A stretch of DNA of 64,000 nucleotides from Cepaea nemoralis (lineage: Eukaryota > Mollusca > Gastropoda > Stylommatophora > Helicidae), in assembly GCA_014155875.1 (NCBI GenBank), contig JACEFZ010021420.1, positions 489,001 to 553,000 of the forward strand, written 5' to 3'. The notes below the pieces were generated by a model. The model saw only the letters and a program-made list of their open reading frames with translations, was not told the DNA's origin and searched no databases. A program made the position numbers and the translations under genes. Positions 54,401 through 64,000 of this stretch are shown here, piece after piece (position 1 is the stretch's first letter; every line of letters begins with the position of its first letter).

Positions 54401-54621
54401 AGCCAGGATTGAGGAGAGAAGACACACTTGGTCACAAAAAATTGACAGGCTGAAATCAGATGTGTCAAATGAAAGTTACAGACAAACTGCAAACAGACAC
54501 ATTGCAACCAACATACACTTCATGAATAATGTAGAAAAAGTTCCCACCACATACAACTGTAACTTATAATGCACCAGCAGTGTCTGTGCACAGATTACAA
54601 TGCCAGAGGAGAAACCCCTAC

Positions 54622-54766
54622 CTTGTGATGCTTGGCGTAGTGTATTTTGATGTACCCCAGGGTGTTGGCGGAGAAGTCACAGTGCTTGCAGATGAACCGC
54701 TTCAGGACGTCGTGAGTTTCCATGTGTCGCTTTAAATGGCTGCTTTGAGTGGCTTCATACGTGCAT
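54622..54766 (-). CDS. Zinc-finger gene exon: two C2H2 fingers
   Basis: Acceptor TTTCCACAG, donor GTAGGG. KCTYEATQSSHLKRHMETH completes the split finger in the right phase, confirming the upstream donor choice. FICKHCDFSANTLGYIKIHY is the next finger. Confidence 0.88.
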
Positions 54767-54959
54767 CTGTGGAAAGAGCAATTGTATGTTCACACTGGCA
54801 GTTAACATCAGGGAGGGATACATGGCTCTTAAAAATCTAATTTTTGTAGGTTTATCTGTCTCATGCCACAATTTATTCAGTTTTAGTTTTTGAAGATTGT
54901 GTCATGTAGTCTTTTCCTAGCACAACATCTTTTTATCTAATTGAACTCAATCAATCAAT

Positions 54960-55800
54960 AATGTGCCATTCCGGAAAGCGTGGGCGGTCATGACTCGCCA
55001 TTTCACTCAATCACCAGCATCGTGGATCAGCTCAGTGTTCCTGTCTCGTCCATGCCATGTGGCCAAGCCATCCAGGTATTTTCCTCTCGGTCTCCCTCTT
55101 GGTCTGTTCCCTTCGATCTTGCCAGTTGTCAATAAGTTCTCCAATCCATTTCTTCTCATAACATGTCCAAAATATTTTGACTGTCTTCGTCTAATTTCTC
55201 TAATCAGTCTATGATTTTCATTTCTCTCCTGTAGTACTTGGTCATTGGTTTTTCTATCTGTCCATGGTACTCTTTGCATTTTCCTCAGAAACCACATTTC
55301 TGTAGCCATCACATGTTTTTCAGCTTGACTGCACATTGTCCAAGTTTCACATCCATACAAAAGAACAGGCTCTATGTACCCCCTCAACACTCTTTTTCTC
55401 GTCTCAATTGACATCTTTTTATTGGTCAGAATGTTTTTCATCTTGCTAAAGGCTACTTTCGTCATGGCGATTCTTGTTCTAATCTCTTCAAGGCATCTCC
55501 CATCAGATGTTATGACTGTGCCGAGATAATTGTATCGATTCACTTGTTGAAGAATATTCCCATTTACTCGTATATTACATTGTGGTACTTCGTTCTTCCT
55601 AGTAATGACCATAACCTGTGTCTTCTTACAATTTAATTCCAACCACCAGCTGCTCACTGTGTACAACAACCGTGTCTACTAATTGTTGCAGATCCTGTGC
55701 ATTGTCTGCAATCAATACTGTATCATCTGCATATTTAATGTTATTGATGTTTCTTTCTCCAATGTTGATTCCATTTATATCTTCTACGTTTCTGAAACTA
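54960..55800 (-). pseudogene. RTE family B 3' half
   Basis: Encodes ELNCKKTQVMVITRKNEVPQ, YNYLGTVITSDGRCLEEIRT, MKNILTNKKMSIETRKRVLR, RKMQRVPWTDRKTNDQVLQE and RGRPRGKYLDG. It is truncated 5' near the YADD region and very similar to 18305-21318. Confidence 0.9.
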
Positions 55801-56197
55801 CTGTCACATATATTAAATCAATGCATTATAAGATATGATGGCCCTTCTTCATCACTCCTCCTGAGAAACATCTCTGATACCAAGATGACTAGTTTGGGTA
55901 AGACTCAGAGCCACACTGTTTGCCCATCATAAAAATATAAGGCCGCCGCCCATCATCGGAAGATTGCAATGGACTGTCAATACAAATGTGGCTGATGAAG
56001 CTGATAGAAACCTGGAAGGTTTTTGGGCAGTTAGATGTTATCTGTTGGGGTATCATCCTTGCACTCTGAACAAGTCCATTGGTGTCCAGATCCTGGCCCC
56101 AACATATGCATCAGCGTCTGGTGGCCAATAGTGCTAGTTCTGTGTTGGTTGACGAGACCCCTCGTTCTTCCGATGTGCCGCCCGTGACAATTCTTAC

Positions 56198-56420
56198 TTT
56201 AAAATCTCTAATTCAGGAAATATATGTGGATTACTGGCATCAAAGTTCTCTGCCCTCGATATCTCTCTAAGGTTTAAAATCTCTCATTCAGGAAATCTAT
56301 GTGGATTGCTGGCATCAAAGTTCTCTGCCCTCGATATCTCTCTAAGGTTTAAAATCTCTCATTCAGGAAATCTATGTGGATTGCTGGCATCAAAGTCCTC
56401 CGCCCTCGATATGTCTCTAA
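56198..56420. repeat. 76-bp tandem triplication
   Basis: AAAATCTCTCATTCAGGAAA, TCTATGTGGATTGCTGGCAT, CAAAGTTCTCTGCCCTCGAT three times, within a decayed RNase H fragment. Confidence 0.9.
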
Positions 56421-56822
56421 GGGCATTAATAACATCGGCATGATCCATGGGCTGGCCATATGCAGAGCCAGGAAGTTCATCAGCTTGTTCATTTCCCTCA
56501 ACTCCCGCACGTCCTGGAACAAAGATGTAGGTGACTACATACAACATAGCGATTCAGTCCACTGTTTACGCACAAAAGACTTCTCAACTTTTCGGATCAT
56601 GCTCAATGAATCAATTAGTATACATATGTTGGTATAATTCTGTGATTCCAGCCATATAAAAACCTGTGTTACTGCTGTGACCCCCATCGTCATGCTACTC
56701 GTAGTTATAGAGTGGGCAGTGTGGATAGTTAAGTAGATGGCAGTCACACTAGAGGAGGAATGTGCTGCATTGAACTTTGTCTTCATTGATCCTCCAGTGT
56801 GATCTCTGCTGCCACTAGTCAC
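56359..56822 (-). pseudogene. Retroelement RNase H domain
   Basis: FIWLESQNYTNICILIDSLS (the SDS-like motif reads DSLS) and VPGRAGVEGNEQADELPGSA (GNEQAD). Two frames overlap near 56540, so there is one frameshift. Confidence 0.72.
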
Positions 56823-56833
56823 TGCACCATGAT

Positions 56834-57472
56834 TGTCAGAGTCCTAGTATGGATGACTACAGACTGAGCTGAGTTAGACAAGGACAGACAGAGCTATTGA
56901 CAACGGCACAGGTATGTAAGAGTTAAGATGGGTCACAACCGACAACAGACACCCAACCCCGAGGTCAAGGACAGTTAGAGTCTTACACAGGACAAAGACA
57001 ACACGGACGAGAGACCAATGACAAGGGGACACGTGACAGTAAAGACTGGACAGAGGTCAAGACAGAATGTGTCCGACCATCGACGGGGACAGACGTGTTG
57101 ATAGAGGATGGAGCTAGACTGTAGAGCGACAGAGCTTGACGAATGGATGTGGCAGGCTTGTGAGACTGTATTCTGGTTGTTGGCTAACTGTGATAGTGAA
57201 GTGCAGCTGTGATGTGTTTGTGAGATCGGAGAATGCGATGGCTGTTCGAGAGATGAACAGTCCTATGTAAGTGTTTGACAGTCTGTAAGAATCATTGTAC
57301 AAATAACAATAGATCTGTGCTTGGCTATTTCAGTAACAATATAGATCGTGTAGCGAGTGAGCACGTTTCAATATAATAAAAGACCAGAAGGGGCTTGTTT
57401 ACCGCCAGTCTCTGAGTGAAGTAATTTCTATGGTTCCGTCGCCCTGCTACTGAGTGAGTGTGTGGCGCGACA
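56834..57472 (+). other. Unannotated stretch, weak solo-LTR-like features
   Basis: Begins TGTCAGAGTC and ends GCGCGACA; ATATAATAAAAGACC near 57373 could be a polyadenylation signal. No matching target duplication was seen, so this is only a possibility. Confidence 0.25.
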
Positions 57473-57599
57473 CTGTGAGCTGTGAGTTTCATGTGAAATG
57501 CTTTTACATCCGTCCACGGTTGTTTGTAGCGTGAACTGCATGTTCAGAACGATGGCGGCCGGCTGTTGCTGCATTGACTGGTTTGCTTTTTCGGCTCAT

Positions 57600-57735
57600 G
57601 AGTGCATTTTTCAGGAGACTCCTGGCAGTCGCCGCTGGAGCTACAGGAGTTTCGTGCTTTGTGCAGCGCTTTTGGCAGGTCGTCCTGCGGAAAGAGACTG
57701 AGCCATATGGGATAAAACCTGGGTCAATGAAGTCT
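57600..57735 (+). mobile_element. SINE family 2 tail
   Basis: GCATTTTTCAGGAGACTCCT, GCCGCTGGAGCTACAGGAG and CGGAAAGAGACTGAGCCATA, then GGGATAAAACC. Confidence 0.75.
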
Positions 57736-58294
57736 TTTTGGTGACTGCCATTTCCACCGACGATGAACTGTATTTTTCATGGAGGACTTTTGTGTTGGCA
57801 TTCTTGCGTCGGCATTATGCATAGTGTACCTGTGCGGGCTGTTGGCTTGCCGAGACTCCTGCCTATTCCATTGATCACATAGGGCAGTGAGGAGCATTTT
57901 GCGTGATATTCACTGGCACAGGAACAGAGCAATACGGGGGCAACCCGTTGCCGTGAAGTTGGAACCACGACTAACTAGTAATTTCTATATCAATAAATTA
58001 CATGTTAGAGGCACGTATATGAGGGCACGAAGATTGCCAGCTCTCTGACAATGATGAAGAAGTGCGTGTCATCTAGATCTATCTTGTCTTAGTTGGATAC
58101 AAATATTTTTTAGTGACAAGGACTTCACAGGTTCTAATGTTTACATCTGTATTTATATTTATGGAAGTTATTTTATTTCTAGATTGTATGATACATAGAA
58201 TTTATAAAAATATATAAACAAAAAGGCCAAAATTGATCGCCTGCAAGAGACATTTTTATCGTGTATTTTAATGTGAACAAAGTGTGCAGCAATG

Positions 58295-58558
58295 GAACCA
58301 AACTTACTTGTCACACTTGAACCAAACTTACTTGTCACACTTGAACCAAACTTACTTGTCACACTTGAACCAAACTTACTTGTCACACTTGAACCAAACT
58401 TACTTGTCACACTTGAACCAAACTTACTTGTCACACTTGAACCAAACTTACTTGTCACACTTGAACCAAACTTACTTGTCACACTTGAACCAAACTTACT
58501 TGTCACACTTGAACCAAACTTACTTGTCACACTTGAACCAAACTTACTTGTCACACTT
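58295..58558. repeat. 24-bp minisatellite x11 containing a splice donor
   Basis: Minus-strand unit TTCAAGTGTGACAAGTAAGT plus TTGG. The copies look identical. The first unit (minus-strand sense) is the end of the exon at 58548-58678. Confidence 0.97.
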
Positions 58559-58678
58559 GAACAGTTTTCCAGTCTTGTGTGATCGGACGTGCCATCGGAG
58601 AGCAGTTTTTGACTTGTATTCCTTCCCGCACTCAGAACATGAAAATGGTTTTTCAGTAGAGTGACGCAGCATGTGAGC
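58548..58678 (-). CDS. Zinc-finger gene exon ending in a minisatellite splice donor
   Basis: Acceptor TTTTCCAG. AHMLRH completes the previous finger; FSCSECGKEYKSKTALRW plus HVRSH is the next; LFKCD starts a third. The donor at 58547-58546 (GACAA|GTAAGT) splits the C-x2-C pair of that third finger. The same 24 bases, donor included, are repeated in tandem for the following 264 bp. Only the exon-proximal donor keeps the frame; later ones would add an in-frame TAA. Confidence 0.88.
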
Positions 58679-58985
58679 CTGGAAAATTACATATATAAAT
58701 ATATATTAAAAACCAATGCTAAAGAATTGTTTAAACCAACTCACAAATTAATGGTGGTCATGCCCAATGTGACAAGGGGTCTCATTACAAAGTGGTCAAG
58801 CCACCTGCCTGGCATTCAAAGGTCTTGGGTTTGTTTTTGGACTTTGTCATTCAGTTCACAAATGCAATTTTTTCAGAGATTTGAGCCACGGATTTAATGT
58901 CTGCGAGATGCTTATGTCAGGCCACTCTGCACAGAGAGACTAGCCATATTGGATAAACCCTCATGAATGCAACTTTTTCATAGAC

Positions 58986-59465
58986 TTGAGCTATGGATTT
59001 AATGTCTGCGGGATGCTTCTGTCAGGGCACTCTGCAGAAAGAGACTTGAGCTATGGATTTAATGTCTGCGGGATGCTTCTGTCAGGTCACTCTGCAGAAA
59101 GAGACTTGAGCTATGGATTTAATTCTGCGGGATGCTTCTGTCAGGGCACTCTGCAGAAAGATACTTGAGCTATGGATTTAATGTCTGTGGGATGCTTCTG
59201 TCAGGGCACTCTGCAGAAAGAGACTTGAGCTATGGATTTAATGTCTGTGGGATGCTTCTGTCAGGGCACTCTGCAGAAAGAGACTTGAGCTATGGATTTA
59301 ATGTCTGTGGGATGCTTCTGTCAGGGCACTCTGCAGAAAGAGACTTGAGCTATGGATTTAATTCTGCGGGATGCTTCTGCCAGGGCACTCTGCAGAAAGA
59401 GACTTGAGCTATGGATTTAATGTCTGTGGGATGCTTCTGTCAGGGCACTCTGCAGAAAGAGACAG
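58986..59465. repeat. 60-bp minisatellite x8 derived from a SINE 2 tail
   Basis: Unit GACTTGAGCTATGGATTTAA, TGTCTGCGGGATGCTTCTGT, CAGGGCACTCTGCAGAAAGA. It parallels the SINE 2 segment GAGCTACGGAGTTCGT...GCGGAAAGAGACTGAGC. A single unit with the SINE tail (GGATAAACCC) borders each side. Confidence 0.93.
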
Positions 59466-59499
59466 CATATTGGATAAACCCTGAGCAATGAAACTGATC

Positions 59500-60240
59500 T
59501 TCTTGCCCGTAAACCCGTCTAAAAATCCCCCCCACACACAGCACTCTTCCGTGGTTTTATAAACTATAATTAAAAATAATATTACCCCTGATTTTACATA
59601 TTTATTCGAATACCTTTATCAAGTCTCTGCATGCTTTCTGCACACAAGATTTTGTGAAACATGAATACAACATCCAATGTGCATGGGATATGGTTCATAA
59701 ACAGTCATGCATCAAAGTACCACAATCCCTAAAGAGATGGCTTGGTCATGCCTGCAGAAAGAGAGTAAACCAGTAGTCCCAACAAGTATAAGATAGACGA
59801 ACCTAGGGTTAAAGGTCTAGATAACAAAGAGTTTACTGACGTGACAACAGAGAAGTCAATGAGAGAGTTGGTGTCAAGGCTTGACAGAGACTACACAGAA
59901 AACCATTGTTGTAACTTGTTTCTCAGCTCTCTGTGTGACCTTTACACCTTAGAGTGGTACTGAAACAAAGTGAAGGTAAAGGAATCCCCATAGCATATGC
60001 TGAAGGCAATGGAATGCCCAGAGAATTAGGAAGGCAGTTAGGGGTTAACAATATTGCTACTCAAAACAACGCATTCCCTTAATTAATTTAAACACACGCT
60101 CCAAAAATAAAATATTGCCAGGCAAGAAATCGTGCAATATTTTATTTATGGTGTCTTTGTTCAAATATTGCCACTGCTCTCTTCATTAAGACCACAAAAC
60201 CCTACGGCAAAAGATGAGGACTAAAGAGCTAACATTAAAA
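59500..60240. other. Intron sequence, nothing recognised
   Basis: No coding or repeat structure was supported. Confidence 0.5.
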
Positions 60241-60245
60241 CGTAC

Positions 60246-60394
60246 CTGGAGATTGTTCTTTGACCGGCAAGCATAAGAACACAGAGGGCAAGCAAACGGC
60301 CTGATGCCCTCATGTATCCAGATATGTTTCTGCAGCTCTGAATTTGCACGAATAAATACGCGAGGACAGTGTGGGCACTTGAACGATCGACGCC
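60246..60394 (-). CDS. Zinc-finger gene exon: one and a half C2H2 fingers
   Basis: Acceptor ATTTCAG, donor GTACG. RRSFKCPHCPRVFIRANSEL then QKHIWIH is a full finger; FACPLCSYACRSKNNLQ starts the next. It ends in phase 0. Confidence 0.88.
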
Positions 60395-60599
60395 CTGAAA
60401 TAAAATTAGATTACATATTCCAAAAATTCAGTTACAAAAACATTTAATGATTTTATATAAATATGAAGAAAACAAAAGCAATGATTATCACAAGGATAGT
60501 GGCAATCCAAACTTTAAAATTACAGTGAATGGAAAGACTGGAAGAAGTTCATAATTGTTTTATTTTACCATGGACAATTAATTACAGATTTCAAGTGTT

Positions 60600-60790
60600 A
60601 GGCAGAAATAAAAAGGAATAGAAATGTTCAAAGTAACATCCAACAAAATTAAAGTTTCTAGAAATGATCAAAGTAACATCAAACAAAATTAAACAGTTTC
60701 TAGAAATGATCAAAGTAGCATCCAAAAATATTAAACTGTTTCTAGAAATGATCAAAGTAACATCCAACAAAATTAAACAGATTCTCATGT
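60600..60790. repeat. About 41-bp minisatellite, 4 units
   Basis: Unit AAATGATCAAAGTAACATCC plus AACAAAATTAAACAGTTTCT plus AG. Confidence 0.92.
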
Positions 60791-60819
60791 CTAAACAATT
60801 AAATTGCAAATTAAAATTT

Positions 60820-61365
60820 CGATTGTTACATTAACATTACGTATTTGAGTGTTACATTAACATTACGTTTCTTCGATTGTTACATTAACATTACGTATTT
60901 GAGTGTTACATTAACATTACGTTTCTAAGTGTTACATTAAAATTAAGTGTTTGAGTGTTACATTAAAATTTAAAAATAAGTGTTGGAGTGTTACATTAAA
61001 ATGTGTTGGAGTGTTACATTAAAATTAAGTGTTGTGGAGTGTTACATTAAAATTAAGTGTTTGAGTGTTACATTAAAATTAAGTGTTGGAGTGTTACATT
61101 AAAATTAAGTGTTGGAGTGTTACATTAAAATTAAGTGTTGGAGTGTTACATTAACATTAAGTGTTGGAGTGTTACATTAAAATTAAGTGTTGGAGTGTTA
61201 CATTAAAATTAAGTGCTGGAGTGTTACATTAACATTAAGTGTTGGAGTGTTACATTAAAATTAAGTGTTGGAGTGTTACATTAAAATTAAGTGTTGGAGT
61301 GTTACATTAAAATTAAGTGTTGGAGTGTTACATTAAAATTAAGTGTTGGAGTGTTACATTTAAAA
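60820..61365. repeat. 26-bp minisatellite, about 20 units
   Basis: Unit GAGTGTTACATTAAAATTAA plus GTGTTG; longer, diverged units at the left end. Confidence 0.95.
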
Positions 61366-61469
61366 AAAAAAAAAAAAGTAAAGGACTCTAAAGGTGCATT
61401 TGGCATCTGGTGCTAGACCCATATTTTTACAGACGAATGGGTTCGACCCCAGTATGTTTTAGCTGTTTG

Positions 61470-61800
61470 TGGGGACGCAGAGGTGTTTCCAAGGCACCAG
61501 GGCCGGGTTATATACTGGCCAAGACCTATTGACGCGTCCTCGTCGAGCGTCCTGGGCAACAGGTCCCTTCGGGGTCCTGGCTAAAGTCAGTAGGATCGCC
61601 GATTCCTCCGAAGTCGGAGAGTGTCTGCCTGTACGGCGAGGAACCACCAGTCTGCACACCAATAAGCCAGACATGGGACAACGGATACTCACGCAAAACT
61701 CAGGTCCTGTATGACATCACACTGATGTTGGACAACAGGATGTCTTCATCCGACATACAGGACTTCGCGTTGGAGCTCAAGCCAACGAACACAAGCAAGC
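61470..61800 (+). repeat. Interspersed repeat, inverse copy of 42220-42605
   Basis: Shares GGTGTTTCCAAGGCACC, GGTCCCTTCGGGG, ACACCAATAAGCCAGACATG and AACACAAGCAAGCA. It ends with (GCAA)n. Confidence 0.8.
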
Positions 61801-61829
61801 AAGCAAGCAAGCTGTTTGTGATTTCTTGG

Positions 61830-62005
61830 CAAGTTGAAGTTCAATAGTTTGCCATGGCTTTCTGAATGACCACCACTCACACCTTTGTATGGAAACTAAT
61901 GCAAGGCGGTCGGTCACCTTCTAAATCGCCTGCAGCTGTGTTTCGAACGCAGTATATGGGATTAGGAATTGCATTCGTAAACCCTTCACCACAGAGCCAG
62001 CTATA
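61830..62005 (-). mobile_element. tRNA-derived SINE family 1
   Basis: The minus strand has GGCTCTGTGGTGAAGGG (A box), GCGTTCGAAACACAGC (B box), AGAAAGCCATGGCAAAC. Confidence 0.75.
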
Positions 62006-62778
62006 TGTGGCTAGACAACATAAAAAGATGGACGGGGAGAAGCCTGTATGAGTTAACCTTGAAGACGGATAACAGGGTGTTTTGGAGATTATGACAGCCA
62101 ACCTTCAATGTGGAGATGATGGCCGTGTTAGAGTAATTGACAGGGGTTTACACTGATGTCATGAGCGTGGTTGGACCAAGGTCCGATGCATGCGATCGTC
62201 ATCCGCTAATAGAGGAAAAGACTGGTTACCCATTTTTCTACCCAGGAAAATGTGCATGTGTGTGTGTGTGTGTGTGTGTGTGTGGGGTGGGGGTAGTTTT
62301 TTTGTTTGTTTTTTTCAATGTGGAGATGGCACTTGACAATAAAATTAAATTTAACCCTAAAATATTAAGGGCACACAAACAAATCTTCTTGGTAACATAG
62401 TGATTAGTTTCACACACCTGTTGGCATTGGGTTCAAATCTTACTAAGGCAGGATTTTTAACACCTGCTAGAGGAAAATGACGGGCAATCAACAAGTCTGT
62501 CATTCTGAAGACTAGCGTTGAAGCCATCTGATCATGTCAGTGCTGTCTCCTATTCTTGGCAATTCTCTTCAGCGCAGTCTTAGTCGAACCCCATGTCATT
62601 GTATGCATGTGTGATATTCTTTCTTGGACGTCCCCTTTTTTTCTTCTCAGTATTCATATCAATGGTCGAGCTATATTTGCCGTCCTGTTGCCAGGAAGAA
62701 GTCCACCACCTCCTCCAGCCCACTGCTTTTTCTTCTTCAGCTTTTTCTTCTATTTATCCTGCATTGGAACACAGGTTC

Positions 62779-62916
62779 CCGGGAAGGTTAACCCGATCAA
62801 CAAATGCCCACAGAAGTCGGATGTGTCGGCCTAATGGTGCAAGAACACAGCTTTGCTGTAAACAGGCACAACGCAATCACGTCCGAAAAAAAAAATACGC
62901 AGAAGAAGAAGAAGAA
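62779..62916 (+). mobile_element. 138-bp SINE-like element, second copy
   Basis: Same start (CCGGGAAGGTTAACCC) and same length as 6279-6416, flanked by a 13-bp duplication GGAACAYAGGTTC with one mismatch (62766-62778 and 62917-62929). Confidence 0.9.
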
Positions 62917-63551
62917 GGAACATAGGTTCTCAACCAACGCACCCTAGGCTGCCATGTCTTTTACTACCTCCTGCAGCTTCCTCCATGTGCTTCCCGTTTT
63001 AATCCAACCTTTCCCCATATTGTTTGAAATCAGCTGCAGGCGAATATGGAAGCAGACCACCATGCATAGATTTTGATGAGGCTACGGTCAATCAGAAAAA
63101 ATGGCCCGCTACTGAATGTCAAAACTGCCTAGTATATCACAAAAAACCAAAAAACGCTGGGGTTGACTGCGACATCCTGCACGGGACATGTAACCAACTC
63201 CCCATATTGTCTCTGACTCTAATTCTCTTCTCCATGTGTTTTAAGGCCTCCCTCTAGTTCATTTGCCCATGTGTTCCAGAGAAAGGACTTTCCAGTGACA
63301 CTATTATCAGGTTTTCTTAGTTCTTCTTATCCAGTACTAGCACCTTTTCCTCACTCCTTGATTCCTGGAATTTGTTGGCCACCACTGGGAGGTCCGTAAC
63401 ATCTGCTTTGCTCAGTTACTCTCTGACCACGTAGTGACAGCACAGACATCTGTAAGTTGGGCATATTTGAAGGTGCGACCTAAGTCCTGAATTTCTCCTT
63501 TTACCTAGATTTTGTGGTGACTACACAAAAATAACCTTGGTAATGACTCAC

Positions 63552-63655
63552 CCATTTTGCCAAGCGGTTTATGTCTGTAACCGGTCAGCTTCTCAAGGGT
63601 CTCTTTATCAACATCCTGATGGATGTTCAAAATGTGAGCACGCAGCTGTTTCATC
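63552..63655 (-). CDS. Zinc-finger gene exon (first visible)
   Basis: Acceptor TGCACAG before 63655, donor GTGAGT after 63552. It encodes MKQLRAHILNIHQDV (the helix and HxxxH end of a finger) and a linker KETLEKLTGYRHKPLGKM. Entry phase 2, exit phase 1, which agrees with the next exon. Confidence 0.8.
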
Positions 63656-63741
63656 CTGTGCAGTAAACAGTAAATCTTATTAAAGACAACAATTCATCAT
63701 GTAAAAAATGTAACTGTCATTAAAAAAAAGTCGCTTAAAAG

Positions 63742-63966
63742 TCAACAGGGTCAACTTCATTGCACCGGGTTTTATCCTACATTGCTCAGTCTCTTTCCGC
63801 AGCGTGGAAAGCGTCACACAAAGCATGAACTACGCAGCTCCAGCAATGACCCTCAGGAGCCTTAAAAAAATGCGCTCGTAAACTGAAGAGCGTGGCCCGG
63901 AATCAAACTCACAGCCTTTGGAGCCCAAGTCAGACAGCTTGACCACTTCGCCACGGAGACTCCCTA
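63742..63966 (-). mobile_element. tRNA-derived SINE family 2, full-looking
   Basis: Minus strand: CGTGGCGAAGTGGTCAAGCT (A box), GAGTTTGATTCCGGGCC (B box), CTCCTGAGGGTCATTGCTGG, GGAAAGAGACTGAGCAATGT and GGATAAAACCC. Confidence 0.88.
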
Positions 63967-64000
63967 AACTTTCTTAAATATATTTACTAACTAGATTCAC

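Larger units (their letters stand above)
38748..63655 (-). other. C2H2 zinc-finger transcription factor gene, nine 3' exons (5' end outside window)
   Basis: Nine minus-strand exons with GT-AG boundaries and matching phases: 63552-63655, 60246-60394, 58548-58678, 54622-54766, 51363-51554, 48881-48968, 47334-47422, 43082-43247 and 38748-39185. They encode at least six C2H2 fingers, an acidic/Gln-rich region and a C-terminal domain rich in (S/T)DGQ(M/A)Q-type repeats. The finger order and a long Gln-rich tail suggest a ZNF335/ZFP64-like factor, but this name is uncertain. The protein is nuclear and DNA-binding by family. Introns hold SINEs, LINE fragments and minisatellites. The exon at 43082-43247 has a frame disruption. 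Confidence 0.82.

Noticed and set aside
53453..54569. Overlapping open frames of 280-320 codons on plus, 179 and 128 on minus
   Set aside because: 51-bp repeat (17 codons) keeps any stop-free frame open; both strands show it, so not coding.
56834..57472. Solo LTR
   Set aside because: TG...CA ends and an AATAAA-like motif are there, but no target duplication or related copy is in the window; kept only as a weak note.
58168..58664. Repetitive open frames on both strands over the 24-bp array
   Set aside because: The array is the duplicated exon end plus splice donor; the frames are by-products.

Overview
This window looks like nuclear DNA of an invertebrate animal. One spliced multi-exon gene, tRNA-derived SINEs, RTE-type LINEs, hAT-like transposons, an endogenised Polinton/adintovirus-type element and many minisatellites point to a metazoan with a repeat-rich genome. 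A lophotrochozoan such as a gastropod mollusc is a guess from the repeat style, not a demonstrated assignment.

Left part (1-32 kb) is a degenerate viral-transposon neighbourhood present as two related copies. Copy 1 enters at the left edge with a broken SAP-domain plus family B DNA polymerase (1-3819, minus). It continues through a cysteine-rich end gene to a terminal inverted repeat ending at 4377, and is followed by a hAT-like BED-finger transposase relic (4891-6719). Copy 2 starts with the matching inverted terminus at 15800. It carries a run of cysteine-rich small genes, a membrane protein gene, a gene split by a 3 kb RTE insertion, a fibre-like gene, a fused pVI/pX-like plus adenain-like protease, major capsid, minor capsid, penton, a long accessory protein, packaging ATPase and a PLA2 gene. 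There its polymerase is almost entirely deleted (junction near 28775-28790). The same hAT relic follows (30056-32019). Nearly every enzymatic gene carries a catalytic-site change, frameshift or stop, so the element is a fossil.

Between the copies lie RTE fragments of two families (A: 7385-9944; B: 10668-12745, 13430-14107, 18305-21318), SINEs and (GA)n tracts. A 2.9 kb minisatellite occupies 32530-35410.

Right part (38.7-63.7 kb, minus) is a C2H2 zinc-finger gene. Nine exons can be placed by splice signals, reading phase and finger spacing; the 5' end lies beyond 64000. Its introns are filled with SINEs, LINE fragments and minisatellites. The most notable is an 11-unit, 24-bp minisatellite at 58295-58558 whose unit is the exon end plus the splice donor itself. 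One downstream exon (43082-43247) carries a frame disruption.
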